This document shows positions 24,242-32,517 of a stretch of DNA of 45,696 bases, in pieces. Location: assembly GCA_030655775.1 (NCBI GenBank), contig JAUSPI010000080.1:1-45696 (forward strand), read 5' to 3'. The stretch is from Syntrophales bacterium (GTDB taxonomy: Bacteria > Desulfobacterota > Syntrophia > Syntrophales > JADFWA01). The notes below the pieces were generated by a model, which was not told the origin of the DNA, made no database searches, and saw only the letters and a list, made by a program, of their open reading frames with translations. Each line of letters begins with the position of its first letter. Within the stretch, counting starts at the first letter, position 1. Position numbers and translations under genes: made by a program.

Positions 24242-24262
24242 CGCCTTTCAAATTCTGATATT
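24242..24262 (-). repeat. Methyltransferase gene-tail copy 3
   Basis: On the minus strand this reads E-F-E-R-R and then a stop, just before the AlbA_2 gene. cgcctttcaaattctg (16 bases) matches 29903-29918 exactly, and its first 14 bases match the true methyltransferase end at 32546-32559. Confidence 0.65.
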
Positions 24263-24343
24263 TACCCAATCTGTTTTGAAATATTTTAGAAATTAATCAA
24301 AAAATAATATCCTCGTATAAAGAGAACATTTCTCAATAAGATG

Positions 24344-27300
24344 CTATGAAGTTTTCTTGTTATACCTAATCTGTAAACCCGCGTTACGAATATCATATGA
24401 TCTTTGGTGTTTTTTGTCATATGGATTGGGTAAGAATTGAAACTCAGGCATCTCAGACAAAGCATTGGTGACATGTATGATTAAAAACTTGTCTCTTCTC
24501 CTATTTGCTTTCTCAACAGCAAGTCGAATTTCAGATAAGCCTAATTCAAAATATTCTTCATCTCCTGAAGTTGCCTTCACTTCGATGTAGAAAGTTTTCC
24601 TCTCGTGGCGAACCATAAAATCGCATCCGAACCTATCGTTAACTTTGTTTTGTGGATACTTTCTAAGGCTGTTCTCGGAAATCCAGCAGTTAGGATTTAC
24701 GACCCCAGCTCCGTAATTTTTCAGTAGTGAACGGTAGGCATGGATTTCGCCCGCCAGCCCTATCAGGTTTTTCATCGCACCTGACATCCTCCCTGATGGA
24801 ACTGTTTTTCTTTCTCTTCCTCCCCCCTTACCACCAACGCCACTTTTCTTTGCAGTTGTAACCTCCCTTAATTCAGCCAGGTTATCAAAACATAGGCCCG
24901 GCAAATGTTCTTCTCCAATTTTATCAACAATATGGTTCCAGAGGTGGGACAAGTTCTCCTCAGAGTTGTCAAAATTCTTTCCACATACCGATACAATTCT
25001 TTTTTTCTCTTGTTGCTCTTGTTGATGACGATCCAGTTGTTCTTTTGCCTTTTCTCGTTCATTAACTGATATGGAAAGACTGGTCATGAGATCTTCGAGG
25101 TTCTCACAGCCAACAAAAGCATTCCAAAAATTTGACTGGGTATCTTGTTTCGGCAACTGTTCCAATATTGAATATGCTTGTTGGTTATCCCAAAAGTCAA
25201 AATAGCCCTCTTTATCTAATATTTCTCTAATATAATCTAAGATTACCTCAGTTTCTCTTCCCCAGTAACCAACCTCCACGTTGTTTTTCAAACACCAAAT
25301 AATTGCTATTTGCTTCAATGAATTTAGAATATCCCGGCATCGTTCACAATTTTTGCTGTATATTTCAAGGGGATCTAAAGTGGACTCAAGTCCTAGTTTT
25401 TCAAGTTTAACAATCAACTCTTCTGGCGTTCGGGAGGAATCGATGGTATCAAGTTCGTCTCGAGAAGCTTTCCAGGATGCAAAGAGAGGTCTTATTACCT
25501 TCATGACCGAGGAAAATTCTACAAACCAGTATTTAACTTTTAGTTCCTCTGGACAAGGAATAGCCTCCACTTGATCTGACAGATCCGTAAATAAGTCAAC
25601 GCCAGGATTGTCTTTAACAATTTTTCTCAGCACTGATCGCAATGGCGTTAAGGCTGACGACAAATGGTCTTGGAATTGTTCGATTGCATCTTCATTCTTA
25701 ATGGGTTCCTCCCCTAACCCGACAAGTAGTTCGTTCCATTTGTCCAATTGAAATTCAGAACCGAACTTGTCAAAAAGGACTTCCCCCAAATCATAAAAGC
25801 CGTGTGATGTTCGAACCAATGTTAGTAGTTCTTTCCCATTAAAGTGTTCTGTAGAACAATTCGCCAAATATTCTTCCAATTGTTCAGGCGATTCAACACC
25901 ATCCAGTTCATTCAGCTCCTCGTTTAGATCGAAGGCTTTGAGTACGGGTTTTATCAATCTGATAGTCCACGACAGATCCCCGAGCCATAGTTGCTCAATC
26001 TCGGCAAATTGAGAATTCGATATTTCTAATTGGGAGAGTGCTTTGATTAGAACATCACGTGATGGTTCGTCAGTTCTTTCGATTTCACTCAAAACAAATT
26101 TGAGGGGCATATCAATATCAGCTCTTTCAACAACATGACCGATAGCTTTGTTCAGGGAACTCGGTGAGTTTTTAACATTTTCTGTAGAAAGGAGTGTTTT
26201 ATCATCCGACATCCACATTGCAGGTAAAGACGTCATTGCAATGATATTTCCATCATGCCAAAGACCTACTTCTAAATTTGGAACCCAGCACACTTTTGAT
26301 TCGCGTAACATCTGAGTCGCCCTCAGGAATGTTTTGGTCTGAGTACCGTGTGCCTGCCCTCCGGCAAAGGCAAATACGGAAAGAATGACGGGGATCAGCC
26401 ACTTTATTTCACTGTCACAAAGAAGTTCTCCTTCACCACCCTCCCAGGGTTGACCATTTACCAGAGGGCCGTCGGTCAATTCGGAAGCCAAGTGAATTCC
26501 CTTACCGTACGTCTCCTTGAACCATTTTGAAAGTCTCTTTGCATCTTTCGGTTGGATTTCCGCCACAACGGGCTTTGAATGCAGTTTTAATCCCGCATGA
26601 GAAGACTCTGTTGCATCCGGAAGGAACACGGGATTATCCTTTGATGGCATAACTACAATTCGAGATTCAAGTAAAAGCTTTTCGGGGAAATCATCATCTT
26701 CCTCGGGGTCAAAGGCGCGCCATGCATCCCTCACCTGTCCAAGAAAGATGTCTCTATTGGATATTTCAGTACGGGGATTCTCCCACGCTCGAAAAAGATC
26801 CCTCAAAAGACGACCAATGTTTTTGTGGCTTTCCAGATCAAACTTAGGCATCCCCAAATTTTCCAATGCATCGGCGAGTTGTGAACTGTTGTCCAATATA
26901 CCGGCTATTTCTCGCGGCAGGGGATTCAAATGACTAAACTGATGTGCACGACCTGCCAATACAATTGACGGTACATGCCATCTCTCTTCAGGACAGAAAC
27001 TCTCGTAGATTCCATTGCTTTCCGTTATAAGCCATGGCGTTCTTTTCAACCAAAAGTGTAAAGGAGATTCAGGTTCAAAGGAGTGCGACTGCCCTCCTAT
27101 TTTCTCGATGGAAAGCGGATTATCCCAGTCCTCATTCCAATTTGGTAAAGACCTTAGCAATATTGTCATTAGTGCCACACGAATAAAATTATTTAAGCCA
27201 TGAAACTTCTCCAGGCCGGGAAAGACAAAAAATTCTTTCACTTCATAATCAAAGGGTCCGTCGAAATATGGCCTTAAATTGTTCGAGGCGTCATCAACAT

Positions 27301-29896
27301 ACAATCCCCATGTCTCTTCATCGAAGCAGGGGGGTGGGTTTGCCGGTAGATTTACCTCTATCCCGCCACAAACATAGAATTTTGATTTCCAATCATCTGG
27401 CACAATTTCCTTTAATCTTAAGCCATCAAATGCCCCGGCTCTTGCCAGAATTTCCTGATTTTGCGAAGCAAGCCCTTTCCAAAGTTTATGGTCTGGAGGT
27501 AACATGAGTTTTTTTAACGCTTCATTACATTCTTTGGTTCCCGCTTCCTCGAGGTAGCGAGCAAGCTCTTCTCCGACCGTATTCATCCAGCCTGGTCCGA
27601 AGCTCGTCTCCCGCAGGGGAAACCACCCGCCTCTGCAGGGCACAGGAAGCCGTCCGAGGTATATTAAAGTTCCTTCCCCTTTATCCCTTGCTACAAGATT
27701 AGCAACTAATCGTAATCCCCACTGAATGATGTCCCTGCACAACCGCCCCTTCTTTGATTCTAATACCACAGGAAGTTCTGGCAGTGCTGGAATAAGAACG
27801 TTACGAAGAATTTGTTCGACTCCGAATGTTTGCACTAAATCTGACGATAAATATCTATGGATAGGCGTTGTTTGAATACCGCCCTGGCGCCCTGGAACAT
27901 GTGTCTCTATTCTTTCATCGAGAAAGGCGATATAGGGTCGTAAGCGCATGGGAATTGAATCAATTGCATCGGTTGATAAAACTTCATCGTCCGTTCCAGT
28001 AATTCGTGGCCGAAAGAATACAGCAGTTTTATCATCGCTAGCGTGTAAATCGTCATCCGTTCCGAGTAATACTTTTTTCCCTTTGAGTTTTTCAGAGTTC
28101 TCAGGCAACAATTTTGATACATCTTTCCAAAAGCCTGTCCAGTCTGCTCTTTTACCTTTTCTGTGAAATTTCTCCGCGATTTTCTCTATCGTATCCGCGA
28201 TCCATTCATCTTTGGGTAATATACTGATATTTAGTGCATTATATAGCTCTCTTATAAGAGGTTCTCTAGAAACGGTGTTCTTATGGAAAACAGGGAATGT
28301 TGCCTCGGTTCTTAATACTTTTTCCGTTATAATTTTGGGCTCATCTAATTCGGGAAGCAAATTTGATTCAGTGATTTTCATCCAGCCATGATCTGTTAAA
28401 CAAATATTTTCTTCTTTGATTTCAAGGTTCATTTCTTTACATTCATTTCGGACAAAAGACCACCATCGCGAACCGTGTTCCCCGATATCCGGGAAAGGTG
28501 AAAGTATATCAATAATAGCACGTCCTTCATCCAATCCTTTTCCGGCGAGTCTCGAAAAAACACCATTGAGTGCCTTTTCTGCAATTTTTCGTAACAGAAG
28601 TTCGTTAAAGGGATGATCGAACTCAATGTATGTTCTACTTATATCGCCGTAAAAAGGTCCGTTAATATGCGCTCCGCAACCGCTGGCAAGTTCGGTGGGC
28701 AAAAATATATTGATATTTCCTTTCTCGGGGCAGTCATCAATTTTAACGGCTAAAGCAACGGTGGCCTTTTTCATTCCCGGCCATTTGCCGGGCAGATTAC
28801 AAACCGCCGCCTCTATTTCTTCCGTTTCTATCGGGTTATCTTCACCGCCTATGGTGCGCTCCCACAACCAGTACCTCTTTGAAGGCATATCTCCGTTATC
28901 AGTTTTTGTAATTTCAATGTTGATCTCCTGTCCGTTTTCAGGATCATTGAGAAAAACCTTTTTCCGTCCCACAAGACGCTGGCTTCTTCCAGAATCAATC
29001 CAGAAAGCTTTTACCCGGCCCAGAAAGAGGATGGTATTTTCATTCAAACTATCAACTATTGAAATCGCCAAATCTCTTGCATCTTCACTAACGAATGGTA
29101 AACGTATAACGGTGGAGAGGCCGCTATCTTCGAATTTCTTAATCTGGTCGGTTTTTTGCGAGGCATTAATAGGAATGGGCATCATATAAGGCGAGAGGTA
29201 CCCCAGTTCCGACAGTATAAAATCAAAGTTCTCCGAGGAAAATTTTGATCGAAAAAGGCGCAGCTTTTTCTCTCCCCACTCAATCAGTGGGATGGCCGCA
29301 TCAAGAAAAACCAAAGGTTGATCGATGCCATTGAGAAGTTCTTTAATTGGCCCTTCAAACTGTTCTGTAACGTCCGGCTGAAAGCAAAAACAGTAACCGT
29401 CAAAAGGCTTGCTCGTCATGTCACTGCGTGAGTAAATTTCGGGAGTGTGCGTAATTTCCAGAACACTTCGAAACCCTATTCCTTTATTACCTATATGTTT
29501 TTCAGGATCCTTATCACTCTGTCCGAAATTCGAAAGGCTCTCAAAGTTGGAATCAGTAAAGGGTGTCCCGTCATTCGCCACATACAGAGCGCCGTATGGT
29601 TTTTCTTCCGTATTTATTATTATCTCCAGACGCCCCTTATCACCATCAACGGCTTCTTCAAACAACGCGTCATGGGCATTCTGCATAAGTTCAATAAGGA
29701 AACGGCCATGATATTGATGCTCAATCTGTTCCGTAAGGTTATGAATACTTTTATAGCGGGATGTCCCATTCGCCAGTTCATCAAGGAACGATCGTATTTC
29801 AGCAATTGTTTTTTGAATAATTTTGTCTGAGAACGTAGATTGTTCGATCTCTGAAGCTTTGTTAGCGATATTTACACCTTGCGTGCTTGTCTTCAT
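24344..29896 (-). CDS. GHKL-ATPase (sacsin-like) protein with C-terminal DUF3883
   Basis: This 1850-residue protein has an N-terminal Hsp90/GHKL ATP-binding fold: Q-N-A-H-D at 72-76, A-N-D-G-T-P-F at 107-113 and G-N-K-G-I-G-F at 136-142. A long helical middle has no motif I can name. A coiled-coil, basic stretch (R-H-Q-Q-E-Q-Q-E-K-K-R) lies near 1620, and residues about 1710-1850 are DUF3883-like with a nuclease-type D...E-x-K (G-C-D-F-M-V near 1755, Y-I-E-V-K-A-T near 1772). Sacsin-like HATPases with DUF3883 recur in defence islands; the likely role is a switch whose ATP state controls nuclease activity. Its ATG and ribosome site lie within a leftover methyltransferase tail, so its original upstream neighbour was a methylase gene. 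Confidence 0.82.
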   Translation of the reverse strand: MKTSTQGVNIANKASEIEQSTFSDKIIQKTIAEIRSFLDELANGTSRYKSIHNLTEQIEHQYHGRFLIELMQNAHDALFEEAVDGDKGRLEIIINTEEKPYGALYVANDGTPFTDSNFESLSNFGQSDKDPEKHIGNKGIGFRSVLEITHTPEIYSRSDMTSKPFDGYCFCFQPDVTEQFEGPIKELLNGIDQPLVFLDAAIPLIEWGEKKLRLFRSKFSSENFDFILSELGYLSPYMMPIPINASQKTDQIKKFEDSGLSTVIRLPFVSEDARDLAISIVDSLNENTILFLGRVKAFWIDSGRSQRLVGRKKVFLNDPENGQEINIEITKTDNGDMPSKRYWLWERTIGGEDNPIETEEIEAAVCNLPGKWPGMKKATVALAVKIDDCPEKGNINIFLPTELASGCGAHINGPFYGDISRTYIEFDHPFNELLLRKIAEKALNGVFSRLAGKGLDEGRAIIDILSPFPDIGEHGSRWWSFVRNECKEMNLEIKEENICLTDHGWMKITESNLLPELDEPKIITEKVLRTEATFPVFHKNTVSREPLIRELYNALNISILPKDEWIADTIEKIAEKFHRKGKRADWTGFWKDVSKLLPENSEKLKGKKVLLGTDDDLHASDDKTAVFFRPRITGTDDEVLSTDAIDSIPMRLRPYIAFLDERIETHVPGRQGGIQTTPIHRYLSSDLVQTFGVEQILRNVLIPALPELPVVLESKKGRLCRDIIQWGLRLVANLVARDKGEGTLIYLGRLPVPCRGGWFPLRETSFGPGWMNTVGEELARYLEEAGTKECNEALKKLMLPPDHKLWKGLASQNQEILARAGAFDGLRLKEIVPDDWKSKFYVCGGIEVNLPANPPPCFDEETWGLYVDDASNNLRPYFDGPFDYEVKEFFVFPGLEKFHGLNNFIRVALMTILLRSLPNWNEDWDNPLSIEKIGGQSHSFEPESPLHFWLKRTPWLITESNGIYESFCPEERWHVPSIVLAGRAHQFSHLNPLPREIAGILDNSSQLADALENLGMPKFDLESHKNIGRLLRDLFRAWENPRTEISNRDIFLGQVRDAWRAFDPEEDDDFPEKLLLESRIVVMPSKDNPVFLPDATESSHAGLKLHSKPVVAEIQPKDAKRLSKWFKETYGKGIHLASELTDGPLVNGQPWEGGEGELLCDSEIKWLIPVILSVFAFAGGQAHGTQTKTFLRATQMLRESKVCWVPNLEVGLWHDGNIIAMTSLPAMWMSDDKTLLSTENVKNSPSSLNKAIGHVVERADIDMPLKFVLSEIERTDEPSRDVLIKALSQLEISNSQFAEIEQLWLGDLSWTIRLIKPVLKAFDLNEELNELDGVESPEQLEEYLANCSTEHFNGKELLTLVRTSHGFYDLGEVLFDKFGSEFQLDKWNELLVGLGEEPIKNEDAIEQFQDHLSSALTPLRSVLRKIVKDNPGVDLFTDLSDQVEAIPCPEELKVKYWFVEFSSVMKVIRPLFASWKASRDELDTIDSSRTPEELIVKLEKLGLESTLDPLEIYSKNCERCRDILNSLKQIAIIWCLKNNVEVGYWGRETEVILDYIREILDKEGYFDFWDNQQAYSILEQLPKQDTQSNFWNAFVGCENLEDLMTSLSISVNEREKAKEQLDRHQQEQQEKKRIVSVCGKNFDNSEENLSHLWNHIVDKIGEEHLPGLCFDNLAELREVTTAKKSGVGGKGGGRERKTVPSGRMSGAMKNLIGLAGEIHAYRSLLKNYGAGVVNPNCWISENSLRKYPQNKVNDRFGCDFMVRHERKTFYIEVKATSGDEEYFELGLSEIRLAVEKANRRRDKFLIIHVTNALSEMPEFQFLPNPYDKKHQRSYDIRNAGLQIRYNKKTS

Positions 29897-29957
29897 TTTA
29901 AACGCCTTTCAAATTCTGCATAGGCGGTCTCGTAGTTTTTTTTCGCGGTCGCAGGGA
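29897..29957 (-). repeat. Methyltransferase gene-tail copy 2 (frameshifted remnant)
   Basis: About 60 bases align with the last codons of the methyltransferase gene (32541-32600). On the minus strand one frame gives C-D-R-E-K and, after a shift, Y-E-T-A-Y-A-E-F-E-R-R-L-K and a stop that overlaps the ATG of the GHKL gene (atga). The true gene reads D-R-E-K-D-Y-E-T-A-W-T-E-F-E-R-R-L-K. The rest of this 107-base gap shows nothing. Confidence 0.75.
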
Positions 29958-30003
29958 AGATTTTTATTCTTTCATGTCAATTCTGGATCCTGTTAGAAGA
30001 CCA

Positions 30004-30450
30004 TTATTTCAAACTCCACTTTTCTGTGAATTTCTTACCTTTATCAGTCAGCTCGTAGACTGCATCAATTATCTGGCGATCATTTCCATAGGAAGAAAGG
30101 TATTTTTTAAATTCGAGAAGTTGTGATTCTACGAGATGATTAACCAAATAGGGCGAAGCAACAACCAACCCATTCCTGTAAGCTTCCTTTAAGGCGTTGA
30201 CCCCTTGTTGAGTCAATGTCTTACAGATAAGACGTTTCTTAATAACAAACAGATCATCTTGAGAAGGTCCTTTCTCTTGATGATAAAGGTGATGGCAGTT
30301 GTGGCAAAGCACTATTTTATTGTCGTATGACTCATCCTTGGGTTCTCGTTGAATAATGTGGTGTATTGTTAAAATACGGTAGTCTTTGATACCACAATAC
30401 GCACATGCGCCGTCAGTCTCCGAAAATAACAATGCTTCTGTGTCTGCCAT
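30004..30450 (-). CDS. HNH endonuclease
   Basis: This 148-residue protein has a complete HNH core near residues 16-66: C-A-Y-C-G, T-I-H-H-I-I-Q-R, and N-K-I-V-L-C-H-N-C-H-H-L-Y-H. The paired C-x-x-C motifs bind a structural zinc, and the histidine of H-H-I is the expected metal ligand and catalytic base. The C-terminal half is a helical or winged extension. The gene has ggaagga 6 bases before the ATG and follows the Shedu gene by 43 bases. HNH proteins cut DNA in restriction and homing systems; here it is probably a second nuclease arm of the operon. Confidence 0.85.
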   Translation of the reverse strand: MADTEALLFSETDGACAYCGIKDYRILTIHHIIQREPKDESYDNKIVLCHNCHHLYHQEKGPSQDDLFVIKKRLICKTLTQQGVNALKEAYRNGLVVASPYLVNHLVESQLLEFKKYLSSYGNDRQIIDAVYELTDKGKKFTEKWSLK

Positions 30451-30493
30451 AATATCCTTCCTGTTTCGTAAATCAATCCAAAATAGTTACAAC

Positions 30494-31669
30494 CTAAAAA
30501 GGAACATCATCGATTTCATCGCTTACACTCGACGCGCACGGTGACTCCAAAACGCCGATGAGATTCTCTGCTTTTGCAAACATCTCGTCATAAGTAATGA
30601 TGTGCACACCGGGTAGCTGCCCCCTGAAAAGCTCGAATGATTTTCTTTGATCTCGTTCCTCAAGTTGTGCCTGTGCATTTCCAATAATTATGACGCATTG
30701 CGGATTAAAGGATTCAAACAGGTTACCTTGTCCACGTGTAAGTGAAGTGTATTGCTCAGATAATGTGTGCTTGTAATTGAGTATCTGCATTACTGCTCCA
30801 GAAAGATCCTCGGATAAATTGTAGATACTATTTCGATACTCTCTTCCAAGAAGAGGTGTCCCTGGAGTCTTTATTTCGATAAGAGCTGCATTCTGCGTTA
30901 ATTGATTCCTAATGAGGAAGTCTACGATACTTCCACCGACATTCTCGACCGTCTTTCCGCCAACGTAAGCCTTTCCCTTCACGATTGTGACCGGCCAGGA
31001 AAATATTTGTTCGAGCACAAATGAATTTTCGGTCAGAGTAGATTGCCAAAACTCCTCATCTGTCGACAATGAATTCTTCTTCCATATATCTATCGCTGTT
31101 CGCAGACTCTGAATGCCAACTGCAATATTCAATTTCTTCAAAGAATCCTGGCCGAGATCGACAAGCCGTTCTACCAGTGCCGTTGGATCATCCGCAGAAA
31201 CCGCCCATTGCACAAGTCGCGAGAGAAGGGTAGCACCAAATTTCCTGTTAGCACTGAGGAACTGTGCCAGCTGGTACTGAGGCATTCCCACTAATTCCGT
31301 AATTTGCTTATTGGCCTTGATATACTGGGACTCGCCCTGTGGAATTCCAGATTCAGCGTAAAGCTCGTACAGACTTGAAATCTCTTCATGAAGATAGAGG
31401 AGCTCTTCTGATTTGACTTTAAGCTTGAAACCTTCGCCCTTTTTCAATTGAGAAAGTGGAATTGAGGGAAGGTTTTCCCATTCATCATTTCGTCCCTTAC
31501 ACTGAAAGATAAAAGTTCCATTAACTGAAGCCTGATCATTTCGCGGGTTTTCAACAAGCATGGGACGAAAAACAAGTCGCGTAGTATTCGTTTCTCGAAG
31601 AATGATATCCGAGCACTCCGCAGACCGCTTTGACGTTGACTTAACCTGCATCGTATCTTGATCCGCCAT
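30494..31669 (-). CDS. Shedu-type (DUF4263) nuclease
   Basis: This protein of about 391 residues has a C-terminal half matching the Shedu SduA/DUF4263 pattern: E-E-F-W-Q-S-T-L-T-E-N-S-F-V-L-E-Q-I-F, Y-V-G-G-K, V-D-F-L-I-R-N (catalytic Asp), A-L-I-E-I-K-T-P-G-T-P-L-L-G (E-x-K) and Y-R-N-S-I-Y-N-L-S-E-D-L-S-G-A-V-M-Q-I-L-N-Y-K. The N-terminal part differs between Shedu proteins and is thought to sense the invader. Shedu is normally a one-gene antiphage system; here it is the fourth large gene of a helicase-methylase operon. The frame is open to an ATG at 31684, but the ATG at 31669 has ggagga 7 bases upstream and is preferred. Confidence 0.87.
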   Translation of the reverse strand: MADQDTMQVKSTSKRSAECSDIILRETNTTRLVFRPMLVENPRNDQASVNGTFIFQCKGRNDEWENLPSIPLSQLKKGEGFKLKVKSEELLYLHEEISSLYELYAESGIPQGESQYIKANKQITELVGMPQYQLAQFLSANRKFGATLLSRLVQWAVSADDPTALVERLVDLGQDSLKKLNIAVGIQSLRTAIDIWKKNSLSTDEEFWQSTLTENSFVLEQIFSWPVTIVKGKAYVGGKTVENVGGSIVDFLIRNQLTQNAALIEIKTPGTPLLGREYRNSIYNLSEDLSGAVMQILNYKHTLSEQYTSLTRGQGNLFESFNPQCVIIIGNAQAQLEERDQRKSFELFRGQLPGVHIITYDEMFAKAENLIGVLESPCASSVSDEIDDVPF

Positions 31670-31743
31670 ACTATTTTCCTCCATCTGGAGCCAAGAAAAT
31701 ATTTTCTTAAATCGAATCTTTTCTCAGCCTGGCCTAAATTCTA

Positions 31744-32490
31744 TCACATCATGGACCCTTTGATGAGTTCAACTATAAGTGAGACTCCGATATCCTTTGC
31801 TACTCCGCATACCCAATCACCAGAGTTTCTTATGCGTTTTAGCATGCTTGGTCCATTAGCATCCTTAAGATCTTCAAATGCCATGCTAACTTGAGATAAC
31901 GCTTTAAACTCATCATCTGTCGTAGCTTTCTTAGACAACTCCGGTATCAGAGCCTTAAAATCACGTTTTAATTCTTCTATGTCAATGGAATTTTGTACTT
32001 GATTCCATTCTTTTATGAATGTGATATCAACCGAATGGACATCACCCCCTATAGCGCACCCATAAAAATTATAGTTATTAAAAACAATTACTTGATCATC
32101 CTTCTTATAAATACCTGATTCAGATTTCCTTTCGAGTATGTTTTTTAATAGATCTGTGACTTTTTCAATTTCTCCTTCATCTCTTCTGAAAGATTTTATA
32201 TTTTCAACTACAAGCTCACTTGCGGTCATGCTTCTCTGTCCTTCTGGTTGCGCCATTACTTCTTCTGGTATGATTGTAGTTATTGTTGCTGTTGCAGAGG
32301 AAGCTATGTCAATTATTGAAGCCGAGATTGCTACCGATTCTGTAATGCGATCTGAAACATTAAAACTTTCATGTATTTCCGCATTAATTATCCTTTTTTC
32401 AGAGCCACAATCGGGGCATAAAGGTTCATTCTCACTACGATATTTTCCACAATCAGCGCATTGAATTAATTCGTTGCTTATTTTAACCAT
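31744..32490 (-). CDS. Zinc-ribbon protein with a defence-type helical C-terminus
   Basis: This 248-residue protein opens with C-A-D-C-G...C-P-D-C-G (about residues 11-31), a clear zinc ribbon. A small hydrophobic stretch follows (I-A-S-S-A-T-A-T-I-T-T-I-I, about 60-72), then a helical region. The segment F-N-N-Y-N-F-Y-G-C-A-I-G-G-D-V lies in mid-protein, and the C-terminal helix is W-V-C-G-V-A-K-D-I-G-V-S-L-I-V-E-L-I-K. I have seen this NFYG...IGV-type ending on small proteins beside nucleases in mobile regions but know no function. aaggag precedes the ATG. It is the first gene of the inserted zinc-ribbon/Shedu/HNH block, so it may be an accessory of Shedu. Confidence 0.6.
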   Translation of the reverse strand: MVKISNELIQCADCGKYRSENEPLCPDCGSEKRIINAEIHESFNVSDRITESVAISASIIDIASSATATITTIIPEEVMAQPEGQRSMTASELVVENIKSFRRDEGEIEKVTDLLKNILERKSESGIYKKDDQVIVFNNYNFYGCAIGGDVHSVDITFIKEWNQVQNSIDIEELKRDFKALIPELSKKATTDDEFKALSQVSMAFEDLKDANGPSMLKRIRNSGDWVCGVAKDIGVSLIVELIKGSMM

Positions 32491-32517
32491 GGATATCTCC
32501 TTGTATTTCTCCGAATG

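Noticed and set aside
30494-31669. Canonical DISARM DrmB or DrmC in the operon
   Set aside because: No phospholipase-D HxK motif or separate DUF1998 gene is seen; the DUF1998/MZB part is fused in the YprA helicase and this gene matches Shedu.
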